Below, piece after piece: positions 26,101 to 33,866 of a DNA stretch of 51,828 bases. Every line of letters starts with the position of its first letter. The first letter of the stretch is position 1. The stretch lies in contig CAJUMQ010000017.1 of NCBI GenBank assembly GCA_910587035.1, forward strand, positions 1-51,828. The letters are read 5' to 3'. The notes below the pieces were generated by a model. That model did no database searches. It was given only the letters and a program-made list of their open reading frames with translations, and had not been told where the DNA came from. Position numbers and translations under genes: made by a program. This stretch comes from an uncultured Desulfovibrio sp. (lineage in GTDB: Bacteria; Desulfobacterota; Desulfovibrionia; Desulfovibrionales; Desulfovibrionaceae).

Positions 26101-26571
26101 ATGAAGCACGGCAGATATATTTACATCCTGGGCGATGTGCATGGCGATTTCGGCGCGCTGAACAAATTCATCAACAGGGAAATCCGCCAGAACAAGGCCG
26201 CTCAATCGCCGCGAGGCTTCATGAAAAAGGTGGACGATTTGCAGGTCATCATCCTGCAGGTCGGGGATTTCGCATACTTTTGGACAGGATACGATAACAC
26301 CGGCGCGATAAAGAACCATATCGACTGGTTGGGGGGTCAAGGGGGGCTGTGCCCCCTGTTCTGGTGTGGCGGCAACCATGAGGATTGGGATGCGCTGGAC
26401 GCCTTGGGGGGGCGAGGACAGCGTAACCTCGGGGGTCGAGGGGGTGCTTGCACCCTCGGAGGGGGGCGGCAGCCCCTCGTTGGGAATGTCTGGACATTTT
26501 CAATCGGGGCAAAGGTGGATACCGGAAAATCTGGCTGGAATGGGAAGATTGACCCATCCATGGCATCGTGA
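26101..26571 (+). CDS. Metallophosphoesterase, probably truncated and repeat-invaded
   Basis: 156 residues. YILGDVHGDF, VGDFAYF and CGGNHEDWD are the GD(x)HG, GD and GNHE metal-binding motifs of calcineurin-like phosphoesterases, which hydrolyse phosphate esters with a two-metal centre. After GNHEDWDAL the protein degrades into glycine- and arginine-rich sequence (GGRGQRNLGGRGGACTLGG) encoded by G-rich stem-loops. It ends abruptly at DPSMAS, with the later histidine motif missing. It begins 5 bases after the previous gene. Probably inactive. Confidence 0.6.
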   Translation: MKHGRYIYILGDVHGDFGALNKFINREIRQNKAAQSPRGFMKKVDDLQVIILQVGDFAYFWTGYDNTGAIKNHIDWLGGQGGLCPLFWCGGNHEDWDALDALGGRGQRNLGGRGGACTLGGGRQPLVGNVWTFSIGAKVDTGKSGWNGKIDPSMAS

Positions 26572-26764
26572 ACCTCCGCTCCCTAAAGTAAGCGGCTTCT
26601 TTTATCCTTAAAACCACGCCTGAAGGCGCGTGGCTTCAACCGAATTGGAAAATGTGAATCTCCGGAGCAATTTTCTAAAACGGAACGGCAATCTTGGCTG
26701 TGCCGAAGGGGGCACGAGGGGCGCTCCCCCCTCGACCCTCAGAAGGAATCGGATAGCTATGGAA
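26572..26764. other. Intergenic region with two hairpins resembling an IS200/IS605-type end
   Basis: CCGCT-CCCTAAAGTA-AGCGG (26577-26595) and CCACGCC-TGAA-GGCG-CGTGG (about 26613-26632) follow one another, then a G-rich stem (26707-26744). Paired hairpins with CCCTAAAG and GGCTTC are like the right ends and guide-RNA scaffolds of IS200/IS605 elements. No transposase or TnpB gene is nearby, so this is at most a remnant. Confidence 0.3.
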
Positions 26765-27913
26765 TCAGTCTACGGCATCATCCGCAGGGTTGAATACTGT
26801 GAACTTTGAAATTTTTTCAAGTGCCGGAGCTTTTCCCTGCCTGACGGCAAGTACGCCCTCCGCCTCGATGAATTTATTGGTGTCATGGGCCTTGATCGCT
26901 TCATGATAGTCCTTCTTGTCAAGGGACAACCGGATCGGGCGCAATTTTGGCGACATGATATCGCGAATTGTAACCTCTCCTCCAAATTCCGAATTTTCCG
27001 ATCTAAGTTTAATGACTGGTCCCCTCACCATGCATTCCGCATTTTCAGGGGGCTCTTTGGACAGCAGGACTTGGACGGCTTCCTTGATAACCGGTATATA
27101 GTCCCGGGAAACCCCCACCTTTGACTGGGGGAGTGTTTTTGGACGGTTTAGGGAAAATGAAAAAGTAAATTCTATTTCAGTAGATTCCAGCGACTCATAC
27201 ATCGACACCAAGGCATTGCACAGATTGGTTGTGACGCCATTTGCCACCTTATCCTCAAAGTGTCCTATGCTTGAGTCGAGGCTCGCAGCTTGCGCCGCGT
27301 CATTGATTGCCATCAGCCCCGCTTCCAACGTCGGCACAACCTTTCTCTCATAATTTTCATCAGGAAGTTCCACGAGGAATCCACGATCCAGCAACGGCCT
27401 TTGGATAGGCACGAGAATCTGCAGCGTGAAACTGCCGCGCTCCGTCTGCCCAAACCTGACGGTTCGCATGAATTTCTCGGCGTTATGGGGTTTTTGACCT
27501 TTGTACGAAATCTTCTGGGTTGATGCCGAGCATGCGGCTGCCAATAGGGCATTTTTGGATTCTGAGATGAAACTGACGCTTTCCTCAAAAGGTAATGTGC
27601 CATCTTTTGATTCAGGAGATATGTTACGTATCCTGATTATGTCATACCCCGAATTTATGATGTTTGAGCAAGCTTGGGCAAGCGTGGCGTTTTCATATCG
27701 AGAGATTGCCTCCACAACTTCGAAAATCCGATCTGTATAATCGGCAAAAGAACGGGCGCATGGTACAAGAAGCTCTTTGCCGTGAAACTGCCATACCGAA
27801 GCCTTGTTAAGATAATTCCCAATTCTCGTGGCACCAAGAGCTTGAAGATAGTTGCAAATTTGGACAAGGGGCAATTCGTCCAGATGCATTTGATTTTCGG
27901 GTATGGCATTCAC
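26765..27913 (-). CDS. Hypothetical protein, partner of DUF4365 protein (candidate defense pair)
   Basis: 382 residues with no recognised family. The sequence is soluble and mixed alpha/beta; one stretch reads FTLQILVPIQRPLLDRGF and another EFTFSFSLNRPKTLP. Its ATG overlaps the stop of the DUF4365 gene upstream (27910-27913), so the two are expressed as a unit. Composition matches the rest of the element. Pairing of a nuclease-like DUF4365 protein with an uncharacterised partner, in an element already rich in restriction genes, suggests defense. That role is inference. Confidence 0.7.
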   Translation of the reverse strand: MNAIPENQMHLDELPLVQICNYLQALGATRIGNYLNKASVWQFHGKELLVPCARSFADYTDRIFEVVEAISRYENATLAQACSNIINSGYDIIRIRNISPESKDGTLPFEESVSFISESKNALLAAACSASTQKISYKGQKPHNAEKFMRTVRFGQTERGSFTLQILVPIQRPLLDRGFLVELPDENYERKVVPTLEAGLMAINDAAQAASLDSSIGHFEDKVANGVTTNLCNALVSMYESLESTEIEFTFSFSLNRPKTLPQSKVGVSRDYIPVIKEAVQVLLSKEPPENAECMVRGPVIKLRSENSEFGGEVTIRDIMSPKLRPIRLSLDKKDYHEAIKAHDTNKFIEAEGVLAVRQGKAPALEKISKFTVFNPADDAVD

Positions 27914-28407
27914 AACGCTTCTCCGTCAGCCATCCTCCGCATCATTTCGCGTAGTGAGCCTGATGAAAATATATTCTGTGAGGGTATTTTGATGCTTATG
28001 GAGTCTTTGTTTTCGGAAGAAGGAGCGGCCGCCAACGATTTCCAATACCCACAATGCTTAAGGCATAAGGATTCACGGCTTTGCAGGATCCACTCCTCTA
28101 TGCGGGCGGGAACCACTACGACCACAAGTATTCTCGGCACTATCACCGGTGCGCGGAGATCGTTGTAATTCTTCAACGATAACGGAAAGGAATACTCGTT
28201 TTCCTTGGCGTCTAATCTTTTAGTGCACTTCAGCTGCAGGTCAATTTGGCCGCTTGAATATTTGGCATCATGTAATCCATCCATACGAAGGCTCACATCG
28301 ATGCTGTCTTCATCGACTTTCCATGAGCCCTGGTTACAGCCGGCATGGGCGGCTATGGCGGCTACATACGCCATGCTGAACTGTTCCATCTGATTGGTCT
28401 GATACAT
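27910..28407 (-). CDS. DUF4365 domain protein (PD-(D/E)XK-like nuclease fold)
   Basis: 165 residues. The pattern DSIDVSLRMDG..., IDLQLKCTKR, LSLKNYNDLR, PRILVVVVVP, EEWI, GYWKSL and SISIKIP runs in order across the protein and matches DUF4365. The D-x(n)-QLK arrangement (QxK) is typical of PD-(D/E)XK nuclease folds. It is first in a two-gene operon with the 382-residue protein. DUF4365 proteins appear in mobile and defense contexts, but the substrate is unknown. The start GTG or ATG near 28407 has a weak ribosome site; the N-terminus MYQTNQMEQFSMAYVAAIAA looks natural. Confidence 0.7.
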   Translation of the reverse strand: MYQTNQMEQFSMAYVAAIAAHAGCNQGSWKVDEDSIDVSLRMDGLHDAKYSSGQIDLQLKCTKRLDAKENEYSFPLSLKNYNDLRAPVIVPRILVVVVVPARIEEWILQSRESLCLKHCGYWKSLAAAPSSENKDSISIKIPSQNIFSSGSLREMMRRMADGEAL

Positions 28408-28499
28408 ATGGAGCCCGGTTGGTAAGTCACCTGGTATAGAGCCTCATGCAATTTGCAAAGGTTACACGACACTAACGGAAACCTTCGTATACGCTGATA

Positions 28500-28796
28500 T
28501 TAACATGTCCCAAATCCTTCCGCAATCAAAATGAGTCCCTGATCCAGGGCAATCGCGCGAAGCCATGCCTCTAGATTAGCCCCGAGCACCTCTTTAAGAA
28601 AGTCTAAAACCGCCGCCTTTTTCGGCCGCTGAACAATCCCAATCCTGCCAAAAACTTCCCTGAGCAACCTCACACTCAGCTTCCCGACTTTCCCCACAAA
28701 ATATTTCATTGTAAAAATATTATGCGACAATCCTTTCCGCATCCTTAAATGCGGGACGGCAATCTTGGCTATCCGAATCCGAAGAGCACAGCCCAA
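28500..28796 (-). pseudogene. Degraded copy of the C-terminal end of the giant Rep-like protein
   Basis: The stretch GLSHNIFTMKYFVGKVGKLS...GIVQRPKK corresponds residue by residue to GLPYGFDCMEYFAGKDGNVS...GIVPQPKK near the C-terminus of the protein encoded at 35922-40064. Flanking residues do not match. It is a remnant of a second copy, from an earlier element or a partial duplication, on the same strand as the full gene. Confidence 0.65.
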
Positions 28797-28944
28797 ATTT
28801 CCGTCCCTTTCTTGGGGGTATGGAAAGGGGGGCTTGCCCCCCAGCCGCGATATTTCTTTTGTCGCGGCTCAGGAAGCGTTGGGGGGGCGAGGCCCAAAGG
28901 TAAAAAGCCACAAAACAGGTAAAAGCACGGAAGTCCGTAAATTA

Positions 28945-28976
28945 ACAAAAAAGCCTCCGTTTTTTAGCGGAGGCTT
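28945..28976 (-). terminator. Rho-independent terminator (leftward) downstream of restriction module
   Basis: Stem AAGCCTCCG (28951-28959) with CGGAGGCTT (28968-28976). On the minus strand it is followed by six T. It would catch read-through from the restriction operon. Confidence 0.7.
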
Positions 28977-29567
28977 GAGGGGATCCTCGACGGCACCAAA
29001 ATCGCGGCGGTGCCGACATGGGAAAATTCAGGTGAGAGATAGAGTTGGCAGTCCGTTACTTTTTGGGAGAAAAATTCAGCAATTCAACCCCATTTTGACT
29101 TGTATTTGCCCATTCATCTATTTCCCGCATTAATTTGTTGAATAGAAGATTAAGTTCAATGCGTTTCAAGACATCACATTTGGGATCAGCTGAACTCTGG
29201 CTGGAATGGGAAGATTGAAGCTGGTTTGGAAATTTACGGGTTATGGCAATGAAACCAAGCCTGAAAACACCAGCACAAAAAACGCCGCAAAGCTTTATGA
29301 TCCTACGGCGTTTTAACTGTGGAAACCAGGGGAAAAGCCGCCAGCCTATCCCTGTCTGCCTTGACTCCGGATGGTCGGCGCAGGATCAATGTTTTTCATC
29401 ATCCCCTCCATTTACTCGTGCCCATCCTTGTATATTATCACGACTTGGCTTGTCCGAGAGCAAGTTTTTCCCACAAGGTGTAAACCAATCGCCATTTTCC
29501 CTTGTATTTCCTGCCCTATGCGCCTGTTCTGGCGAGCGTAAAGAAGCACAAAATATGATATAATTTT

Positions 29568-29583
29568 TAGGTAAATTTGCCTA
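29568..29583. terminator. Weak bidirectional stem-loop after Mrr gene
   Basis: TAGGTAAATTTGCCTA is a near-perfect palindrome flanked by T runs on both strands. It lies 12 bases past the stop of the Mrr-like gene. Confidence 0.45.
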
Positions 29584-29594
29584 TTTTTCAAATT

Positions 29595-30512
29595 TCATTT
29601 TATTTTAGGGGTCAGAAAATATATCGGAGTAAGCGGCAAGCGTTGCCATGCACGGTCATCCAGCTTTGCCATGTTGTTAATCCACAATTTCACGAGCATA
29701 ACACTGTCAACCAGCATTATTCGCTTTGTTTCCTGAATTCTCGCATATTTATGGGCATCACTTGTGAATCCGCCTGTACAAAAATAAATCCCACTGTCAT
29801 TTTGCCCAATATTAGCCATAAAAGATTTTAGTTCAGGCTCGCTTACAGATTTTTGTTGCTGTTTTGCCTGAACTTTTATTCTTGGCCCGTGCGTGCCCAA
29901 AGGATCGGTATAAGCCAATATATCCGTTCCGCCATCCTTTCCAGGCGGAGATACCCATATAACATGGTAACCCATCGCGGTAAGCAAGTCGGAAACAAGG
30001 TCCTGAAAATCATATCCATCAAGATTATGCAGATAATTGTCGATACTTTCTTGAGCCTGTTCCTGCGCTTCATCAAAAGTTACGCTTGCGCTTTTGTCGG
30101 TATCTTCCTCTTCCTGAATGATCTCATTTTCAGATTTTCCATTTTCCGATACTTGTTTTTTCGACTTGGACCATGATTGATACAGCTTATTGACGCGTTT
30201 TTGAAATTCCAAAGGGTCTTGATATTTTTCCAATGCTTCAAGCCCCGCCGGGGTCACGAACCATTTATTATTTTCTTTCGCCATCCATCCAGCTTTCATG
30301 GCGTCAACAGTCGCAAAACGGGCTATATGCGAAAAACGCTGTCCCCCGCTTGGGAAAAAACCTTTTTCGTATTCAGTGGGAACAAGAATATCAGCCAGTT
30401 TTTCCAGAACTCTTTTCGGCTTCATCCCTTCAGGCTCATCTTTGAGTATTCTGAACATCCCCTGAAGCATCTCGCCTTTACGGCCCTTGTTATCCTGAGC
30501 CAGGCTATTCAC
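29595..30512 (-). CDS. Mrr-like restriction endonuclease
   Basis: 305 residues from the GTG at 30512, which has GAGGA six bases upstream and overlaps the helicase stop by 8 bases. The N-terminal half is a winged-helix-like Mrr_N region. The C-terminal half has FQDLVSDLLTAMGYHV, KDGGTDILAYTD and IKVQAKQQQ, the D-x(n)-QxK centre of Mrr-type nucleases that cut methylated or, in modules, target DNA. It completes a three-part restriction system with the helicase and methylase genes upstream. The nuclease frame is intact. Confidence 0.82.
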   Translation of the reverse strand: MNSLAQDNKGRKGEMLQGMFRILKDEPEGMKPKRVLEKLADILVPTEYEKGFFPSGGQRFSHIARFATVDAMKAGWMAKENNKWFVTPAGLEALEKYQDPLEFQKRVNKLYQSWSKSKKQVSENGKSENEIIQEEEDTDKSASVTFDEAQEQAQESIDNYLHNLDGYDFQDLVSDLLTAMGYHVIWVSPPGKDGGTDILAYTDPLGTHGPRIKVQAKQQQKSVSEPELKSFMANIGQNDSGIYFCTGGFTSDAHKYARIQETKRIMLVDSVMLVKLWINNMAKLDDRAWQRLPLTPIYFLTPKIK

Positions 30513-33500
30513 CGAATTCCTCATCGACAAGCTTGGACAATTTGCCTTCCTTCGCGTATTGGACAGTGTCCTTTTGAATGAAATTATGATTGACCGCTTT
30601 CAGACTGTCATCAAAACCGAGAATGAAATTCGTGGCAATACGATAGATGATTTCAGATGGCGCAATGCCATATACCTGCTTTTCAAGGATATGCCTGATT
30701 CTGTCGCCGTCATCGGGAAAGGCTTGTTTCAACGCATCGCTTTTAAACAACCTCTTGACTATTTCCGTGACATACAAACCGGACTTCATATAAAGATCGG
30801 CAAAGGTCTTATTCGGATCGTCAAAACAGCCGGGATTTTCTTCCTCAAGCTTGTCCAGCATCATCTCAACAACCCATCTGGGCGTGAATATCTGGTTTGT
30901 TTTTTGCGGCGGAATGTAGTCAAAAATGTCCTCTTCCTGACTTTCATCAAAATAGTTGGCAAGCTCGCGTTTCTTTGACAAAAATTCCTTTATGGAGTCA
31001 TTGAAAACAACCTTATCAAATAATCCGCCCTTGAACTGCCGAATCTCGCCCGTTTCCTTATCCGGATACTCATCTCCCCGCATTATGCGGAACTGGTCAA
31101 GCGTTATATTCGTAACCTCAAAAAACACCTTTTCATCAACATATGTGTCAAAATTGTCCAGTCTCAAATCGTCATCGCCATAAGCCATGAGGAAGCTGGG
31201 TATGGTTCTTGCGAATCCGCGCAAATGCGCCCGCATCTCATCCTCAACCACATTCTTTTCCTCGACAGCCTTCGCGGTCTCCACTTCCCTAATGATTTCC
31301 TTCGGCTTCTCTTCCAGAATTTGTCTGACCTTTTCCTGAACCCCAGCCGTGAAATCATTCTTGGCTTTCTCTACGGCTTCCTCGTATTTCTTCGTAGCCT
31401 GTTCGCGTTCGACTTCCGTGGCAGCATTCTGATGCTCATGCTCCATATTAGCTTTGGCTATGTTTTCCGCCTGCCTATAATCCCCCGCAAGCTTGTCCAT
31501 GTTCCGGTCAATATCGTCCTTGACCTGTTTTTCAATTTTATTGCGCGTGGATTTTTTCAAGTGCATATTCTCGGCTATTGCAGAAACGAGCTTGTCGGCT
31601 GCTTCCTTCTTAAGGATATCGGCGACATCTTTTGCCTTTTTTGCAATCTCGTCTTCGTCATCGCTTTTTATAACATCATCGGTTTTTTCGGTGACTTCCT
31701 CAATGACCTCGTAAACCTTTTCACCAAAAACACCTTGTGCACTCCCGATTACAACGCTCTCATCAATTTCGATCTCGCCATTGTCGTCAACCTTGACTTC
31801 ACTCATTTTATCAAGCCTGTTTTGATCGGGCTTGCGTTTTTCCTCTTCAGCCATGGGAAGCTGTTCAAGAATTTCCTTGAAGACCTCGGGCATATTGAAA
31901 ATTCGTCCCACATTCTGGAACAGGAAATTTGACATGAAACCGCGCCGAACAACTTCCTGACTTTTGAGTTTTCGAGGTATGGAAAGTATTTGCGCAGCAT
32001 CAAGTTCCACCATGCGGCCTTCTGTATCTTCACCAAGCACAGGCAGGAAATTGAGCAGCCGTTTTATATTTTCCTTTCGATCATCGCTTGTCCCACCACC
32101 GCTGGCAGTATCTGTGGAAAGATTGTTTGCGAATTTGTCAAAAATAATCAGCGTCCTTGCGGGATCAAAATCAAAAACATAGGCATCTTCTTTTTGGTAA
32201 TATTTGCCTTCATTGAATTTCATTCCCGGATTTTGCGCCCGAAAAGCCGCCTGCATATAAGCCGCTTCGCTATTCATGTTGCAAAGCATCAGCACGCCGG
32301 TCCATTCCGGCACGGTTATGCCAACTGTAAGCTGCCCCACAGTCAGGGTTATGGTTTTTGAATTTTCCCTGATGGCTTTTTTCACCTGATCGATTGCCTT
32401 GAGATTTGGCATATCCTCATTTTTGGCATCACCAACCGCCAAAACAACCTTGTATTCCTTAAAAACTTCATCCTCTTCCAAAAGCTTCGCAAGAGCTTTC
32501 GCGCTTGCCACCCTGTTCAAATACCACATTGTATGGGCAAGCTCGTCCCGCAGTTCAGGCGTGGAAAACGGATATTTTTCCTGCGTGGACAGAGCGCGGA
32601 GAAAACGCCTGACATCTTCCTCATAAACAAATCTGCCATTTTCTTTGACAGAAAAAAATTCATTCAAATCAAATGCGTAATTGACAACACCCTCTTCCCC
32701 GCCAAGATCAATACCGCGTTGCGCCTTGTCACGGATCATTTCGGAAAGCTGGTAAGTGAACAAATTCAGGCGCGGCAAATTCTCATAGGGATTAGTCCCA
32801 CTGCCTTGCCATTCCCGTTTTGCTTCCTGTTCATCCGCATAAGACCAGTTAAATATCTGGTTGTCCTTAAAATCATCACTGGCAAGCTGCTTGAAGGGAG
32901 TGCCCGAAAGATACAGTGTATGCTTGCGCTTGATGCTGTCAAAAGCTCGTTCCGTCTTGGCTGTGTCAACGCCCTCATGGGATTCGTCCACAATCAGCAA
33001 ATCAAACTCCAGTTCATAAATCCATTTGAGCTTGTTGATGTCGCCCCCGAAATACGATGATCCCTTCAAACCCTGCAAAGATTCAAAAGCGATTATCTTT
33101 CGGGCGGAGGATGGCAGTTTGGCCCGTGTATAAACTCCTGGTTTGTTCAGGAGCGCCTCGGTGTCGGAAACAAAGGTGTATTCATTTTTCCAACGGACAA
33201 ATTTGTTAAAATCATCCACCCATGAATTTGAAATGGCGGGTCTGTTGCTGACTATGAGAACCTTGCTGTAACCGGCTTTCTGGATCAAATCATAAGCTGT
33301 CAGCGTCTTACCGAAACGAGGTTTGGCATTCCACAAAAATTCATCGCCCTCCCAATCCGGATCATCCTTGTTTTCTTTCTCATTGGCTTTGAAATAGGCA
33401 AGTGTCTTTTCAACAGATTCCGCTTGTTCCTTGCGCAAAATGTATGTGGACTGCTCCTTGTCATCCGGCAGTTTACGCATGGCGAAGATGTTAAAATAAC

Positions 33501-33663
33501 GCTGTGACGTGGAGACATCCAGTTTAAACCATTCTTCGCCAGGCCACGCGCGGTCATCCTTGTGCGGAACCTGTTGCTGGAATTTCAGCCAGTTGTGGAA
33601 ATCCGTATCCCTGAAAGCCTTGCCCGATCCATCCTTGTAAATGGCATTGTCCGTCCATTCCAA
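30505..33663 (-). CDS. Restriction helicase with degenerate C-terminal methyltransferase domain
   Basis: 1052 residues in the longest frame. The P-loop KPRFGKTLTA and LLIVDESHEG with LSGTPF mark a superfamily 2 helicase. A charged coiled coil (about 690-840) is followed by IFTPRWVVEMMLDKL and DLYMKSGLYVTEIVKR, the place of methyltransferase motifs X and I, with the usual GSG changed to KSGL, so methylation here is doubtful. The frame is open upstream to an ATG at 33834 with only a TAA at 33786-33784 in between. That N-terminal part (WIKIGYTDRQTPEARI) is a T5orf172/GIY-YIG-like segment, so the intact protein was probably about 1109 residues. Confidence 0.8.
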   Translation of the reverse strand: MEWTDNAIYKDGSGKAFRDTDFHNWLKFQQQVPHKDDRAWPGEEWFKLDVSTSQRYFNIFAMRKLPDDKEQSTYILRKEQAESVEKTLAYFKANEKENKDDPDWEGDEFLWNAKPRFGKTLTAYDLIQKAGYSKVLIVSNRPAISNSWVDDFNKFVRWKNEYTFVSDTEALLNKPGVYTRAKLPSSARKIIAFESLQGLKGSSYFGGDINKLKWIYELEFDLLIVDESHEGVDTAKTERAFDSIKRKHTLYLSGTPFKQLASDDFKDNQIFNWSYADEQEAKREWQGSGTNPYENLPRLNLFTYQLSEMIRDKAQRGIDLGGEEGVVNYAFDLNEFFSVKENGRFVYEEDVRRFLRALSTQEKYPFSTPELRDELAHTMWYLNRVASAKALAKLLEEDEVFKEYKVVLAVGDAKNEDMPNLKAIDQVKKAIRENSKTITLTVGQLTVGITVPEWTGVLMLCNMNSEAAYMQAAFRAQNPGMKFNEGKYYQKEDAYVFDFDPARTLIIFDKFANNLSTDTASGGGTSDDRKENIKRLLNFLPVLGEDTEGRMVELDAAQILSIPRKLKSQEVVRRGFMSNFLFQNVGRIFNMPEVFKEILEQLPMAEEEKRKPDQNRLDKMSEVKVDDNGEIEIDESVVIGSAQGVFGEKVYEVIEEVTEKTDDVIKSDDEDEIAKKAKDVADILKKEAADKLVSAIAENMHLKKSTRNKIEKQVKDDIDRNMDKLAGDYRQAENIAKANMEHEHQNAATEVEREQATKKYEEAVEKAKNDFTAGVQEKVRQILEEKPKEIIREVETAKAVEEKNVVEDEMRAHLRGFARTIPSFLMAYGDDDLRLDNFDTYVDEKVFFEVTNITLDQFRIMRGDEYPDKETGEIRQFKGGLFDKVVFNDSIKEFLSKKRELANYFDESQEEDIFDYIPPQKTNQIFTPRWVVEMMLDKLEEENPGCFDDPNKTFADLYMKSGLYVTEIVKRLFKSDALKQAFPDDGDRIRHILEKQVYGIAPSEIIYRIATNFILGFDDSLKAVNHNFIQKDTVQYAKEGKLSKLVDEEFGE

Positions 33664-33834
33664 ATTGACTATGATGCCTATTGTCTTGGACTGTTCCTTT
33701 ATCCGCGCTTCAGGGGTCTGGCGATCCGTATAGCCTATTTTTATCCATCCATCATGGTAGGTTACGCCCGGCGTGGTATAGGCTTAAATCATGGGAATGA
33801 TCTGTTTGTACGGCTGAATATGTGGAGCGGACAT
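33664..33834 (-). pseudogene. T5orf172/GIY-YIG-like N-terminal segment of restriction helicase, cut by TAA
   Basis: ATG at 33834, with GGGAG upstream, then 16 codons, then TAA (33786-33784), then 40 more codons in the same frame leading directly into the helicase start. The residues YTTPGVTYHDGWIKIGYTD and RIKEQSKTIGI fit the T5orf172/MUG113 branch of the GIY-YIG fold. A tyrosine codon mutated to stop (TAT to TAA) would explain the break. Confidence 0.6.
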
Positions 33835-33866
33835 TATGCCATCTCCCTTGTTACAAATATTTAAAT

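Larger units (their letters stand above)
28797..29594. other. Gene-free repeat-rich stretch between Rep remnant and restriction module
   Basis: No supported gene in about 800 bases. It holds G-rich stem-loops (around 28823-28845 and 28880), a terminator (28945-28976), a CGGCAATCTTGGCT block at 28754-28768 that recurs near 26687, a tctggctggaatgggaag block near 29198 that recurs near 26530, and an AAAACGCCG/CGGCGTTTT stem at about 29280-29311. It looks like repeated fragment debris. Confidence 0.5.

Noticed and set aside
26572..26650. Complete IS200/IS605 element
   Set aside because: Only hairpin-like ends are seen; no TnpA or TnpB frame is nearby.
29243..29563. 106-codon plus-strand frame
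   Set aside because: No ribosome site or family, and it overlaps repeated debris and a stem-loop.
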